Positions 62,581-64,000 of a stretch of DNA of 64,000 nt are shown here, piece after piece. Below the pieces are notes generated by a model. The model did no database searches. It was not told where the DNA came from and saw only the letters and a program-made list of their open reading frames with translations. Origin of the DNA: Bathynomus jamesi (lineage: Eukaryota > Arthropoda > Malacostraca > Isopoda > Cirolanidae); contig JAJOZX010003320.1 of assembly GCA_023014485.1 (NCBI GenBank), positions 97,501 through 161,500 of the forward strand, in the 5' to 3' direction. Position numbers and translations under genes: made by a program. Numbering within the stretch: the first letter of the stretch is position 1; each line of letters begins with the position of its first letter.

Positions 62581-64000
62581 ATAATCACAAGTTATGTACA
62601 AAAATTCACTTTTCTTAAATTTCTGCAACATTCGTGGCCTTTCCTCTAATTTACTCTGCTGAACACTACCTCTCCTACTCCAAACCTCATCTTTTCCTCA
62701 CTGAAACTCAAGTGTTCCTGCACCGTCTTACATTCTCTATAATTAATTTCACTTCAAAGGTGGATGTTGCGCAAATGTACGCAATGACGTAACTTGTTCT
62801 CGTGTTCCCGAACTCGAATCTTCGAATTTTATACCCTCTGAGATTGGCATGTAAGCCGTAGCCAAACTAAATACATCTGCGCTGTTTATCTTTCCCCCAA
62901 TTCTACTGACTATCCAAAATTCCTTGACTACCTCACATCCAAAGTGGAATACATTCTTTCCCGCTCTCCCTTTGCTGAAATCTCCATTTTAGGAGATTTT
63001 AATGTTCACCACCACCTTTGGCTTTCTCCCATTTCACTAACATCCCTGGTGAACAAGCTTACAACTTTTCTATCCTAAATTACCTAGAGCAGATTGTACA
63101 TCACCCTACTCGTATCCCCGATCGCCTTGGAGATAGGCTCAACATTCTGGATTTATTTCTCATCCTTCTTCTTTTTGCTGAGTTGGGCTCCGCCGATTAC
63201 AATCCTATATCTGTTTCCTGTCCTATTACTCCAATTCGGCATTTAGATCCTCCAAAGAGGAGACGCCTTTGGCACATCGGGGACGCTGATTGGGAGGCCC
63301 TTAGGCAATACTTCTGTGGTTTCCCATGGAATGATTACCGCTTCCGTGGCCGAGGCCCTTCCGAGTGTGCTCAGCGCATCACGGAGGTGATTCTCTCGGG
63401 CATGGAGGCCTAAATTTCATATTCTATTCCTACTCCTAATGTAAAAAAACCTTGGTTTAACTTTACTTTTTCTAATGCTATCCGCAACAGAGAGGAGGCT
63501 TTCAGAAGGTACCATCACTATCCAACTCCTGATTCTTACTCAGCTTATATTTCTGTCCGGAATCGTGCAAAATCTGTCTTCGACACACCAAAAATTTCTT
63601 CATCCGACAAAAATGTGAAAACCAATCCAATTCTAATTCTTCTCGCTCTTTCTGGCATCTAGCTAAGAACTTCTTTCACAGCTTTACTTCCTCTTCTTTC
63701 TCTCCTCTTTTCCATTCCGATGGGTCAGTTGCCGTATCTTCTCCTGACAAAGCTGAACTCTTGGCTCAAACTTTCGATTACAACTCAACCATGGACGATT
63801 CTGATGCTGTTCCTCCATCTTCTCCCTCCTCTGACCTTATTATGTCTTAAATTAGAATCTCTTCTGAAGCTGTTTTTTCTGCCCTATCTGGGCTCCTGAT
63901 GGTGTTACTCCTGTTGTTCTTAAGAACTGTACTTCTGTGTTGACACCCTACCTAGGCAAACTCTTTCAGCTTTGTCTCTCATCTGGTACTTTTCCTTCCT
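62581..64000 (+). pseudogene. Jockey-like LINE ORF2, 5' part, runs off the window
   Basis: Broken plus-strand frames give the APE endonuclease and start of RT: 'SATFVAFPLIYSAEHYLS' and 'KPHLFLTETQVFLH' (62620-62720), 'ILGDFNVHH'-like (62990), then '[20 protein letters not shown]' and 'LNILDLFLI' (63075-63170), '[20 protein letters not shown]' (63240) and 'VKKPWFNFTFSNAIRNREEA'-like (63440). Later parts match the region before the RT palm. Multiple frameshifts and stops (for example 63411 and 63660) mark it as dead. This lineage is very common in decapod genomes, which is my main taxonomic clue. The remaining RT would lie beyond 64000. Confidence 0.8.

Overview
The window looks like repeat-saturated nuclear DNA from an invertebrate animal. 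I recognise no host gene with confidence, and no bacterial-type operon, rRNA, complete tRNA or CRISPR array. Nearly everything that can be named is a transposable element: CR1/L2-like, Jockey-like and other non-LTR retrotransposons, Penelope-like elements, several mariner/Tc1 types, piggyBac, and at least four hAT or hAT-like DNA transposons. They sit between very long (TA)n, (CA)n and TA-rich arrays. The mixture, especially the Jockey-like LINE at the right edge and the abundance of TA microsatellites, resembles what I know of malacostracan (decapod) crustacean genomes. That assignment is inference, not proof.

Layout. (1) 861-30822 is an old inverted duplication. The right arm is continuous (about 27970-30822). 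The left arm is split into 861-3690 and 19405-20570 by about 15.7 kb of nested insertions. (2) Inside that break lies a DNA transposon relic with 12-bp inverted ends at 6226 and 19404. Its hAT-like transposase gene is broken first by a LINE copy that carries a piggyBac 3' part (8367-14651, 10-bp target duplication) and then by a second, oppositely oriented LINE copy (15119-19045). The first LINE is itself interrupted by a small hAT element (13397-14527, 8-bp target duplication). (3) The loop of the inverted duplication (20571-27960) holds an L2/CR1-like LINE, a mariner (DD41D) with an open 350-codon frame, another LINE, a deleted mariner and a fold-back derivative. (4) 31-35 kb holds a LINE scrap, tandem repeats and a DD34D mariner fragment. 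(5) 35029-41915 is a TTF-type hAT transposon interrupted by a complete 3.6-kb element (37196-40829) with 16-bp inverted ends, a 5-bp target duplication and an uninterrupted 805-codon transposase-like gene. (6) 42-49 kb holds a Tc1-like relic, a DD34D mariner, a hAT-like element rich in GACTCC hexamers and an unassigned dispersed repeat. (7) 49-62 kb holds a CR1-like LINE, two head-to-head Penelope-like elements with a hammerhead-ribozyme-like motif, a DD41D mariner and an L2-like LINE, all separated by TA arrays. (8) 62.6-64 kb is a Jockey-like LINE that runs off the window.

The most interesting item is the 805-codon gene and its relative, the relic at 6519-8366 / 14652-15118 / 19055-19092. 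The two proteins align along their length, and the element ends are alike (TAGGGCGGGTC and TAGGCCGGGTCG). Together they define a divergent hAT-like transposon lineage that I cannot assign to a named family. The nesting order gives a relative chronology: inverted duplication, then relic transposon, then two LINE insertions, then the small hAT.
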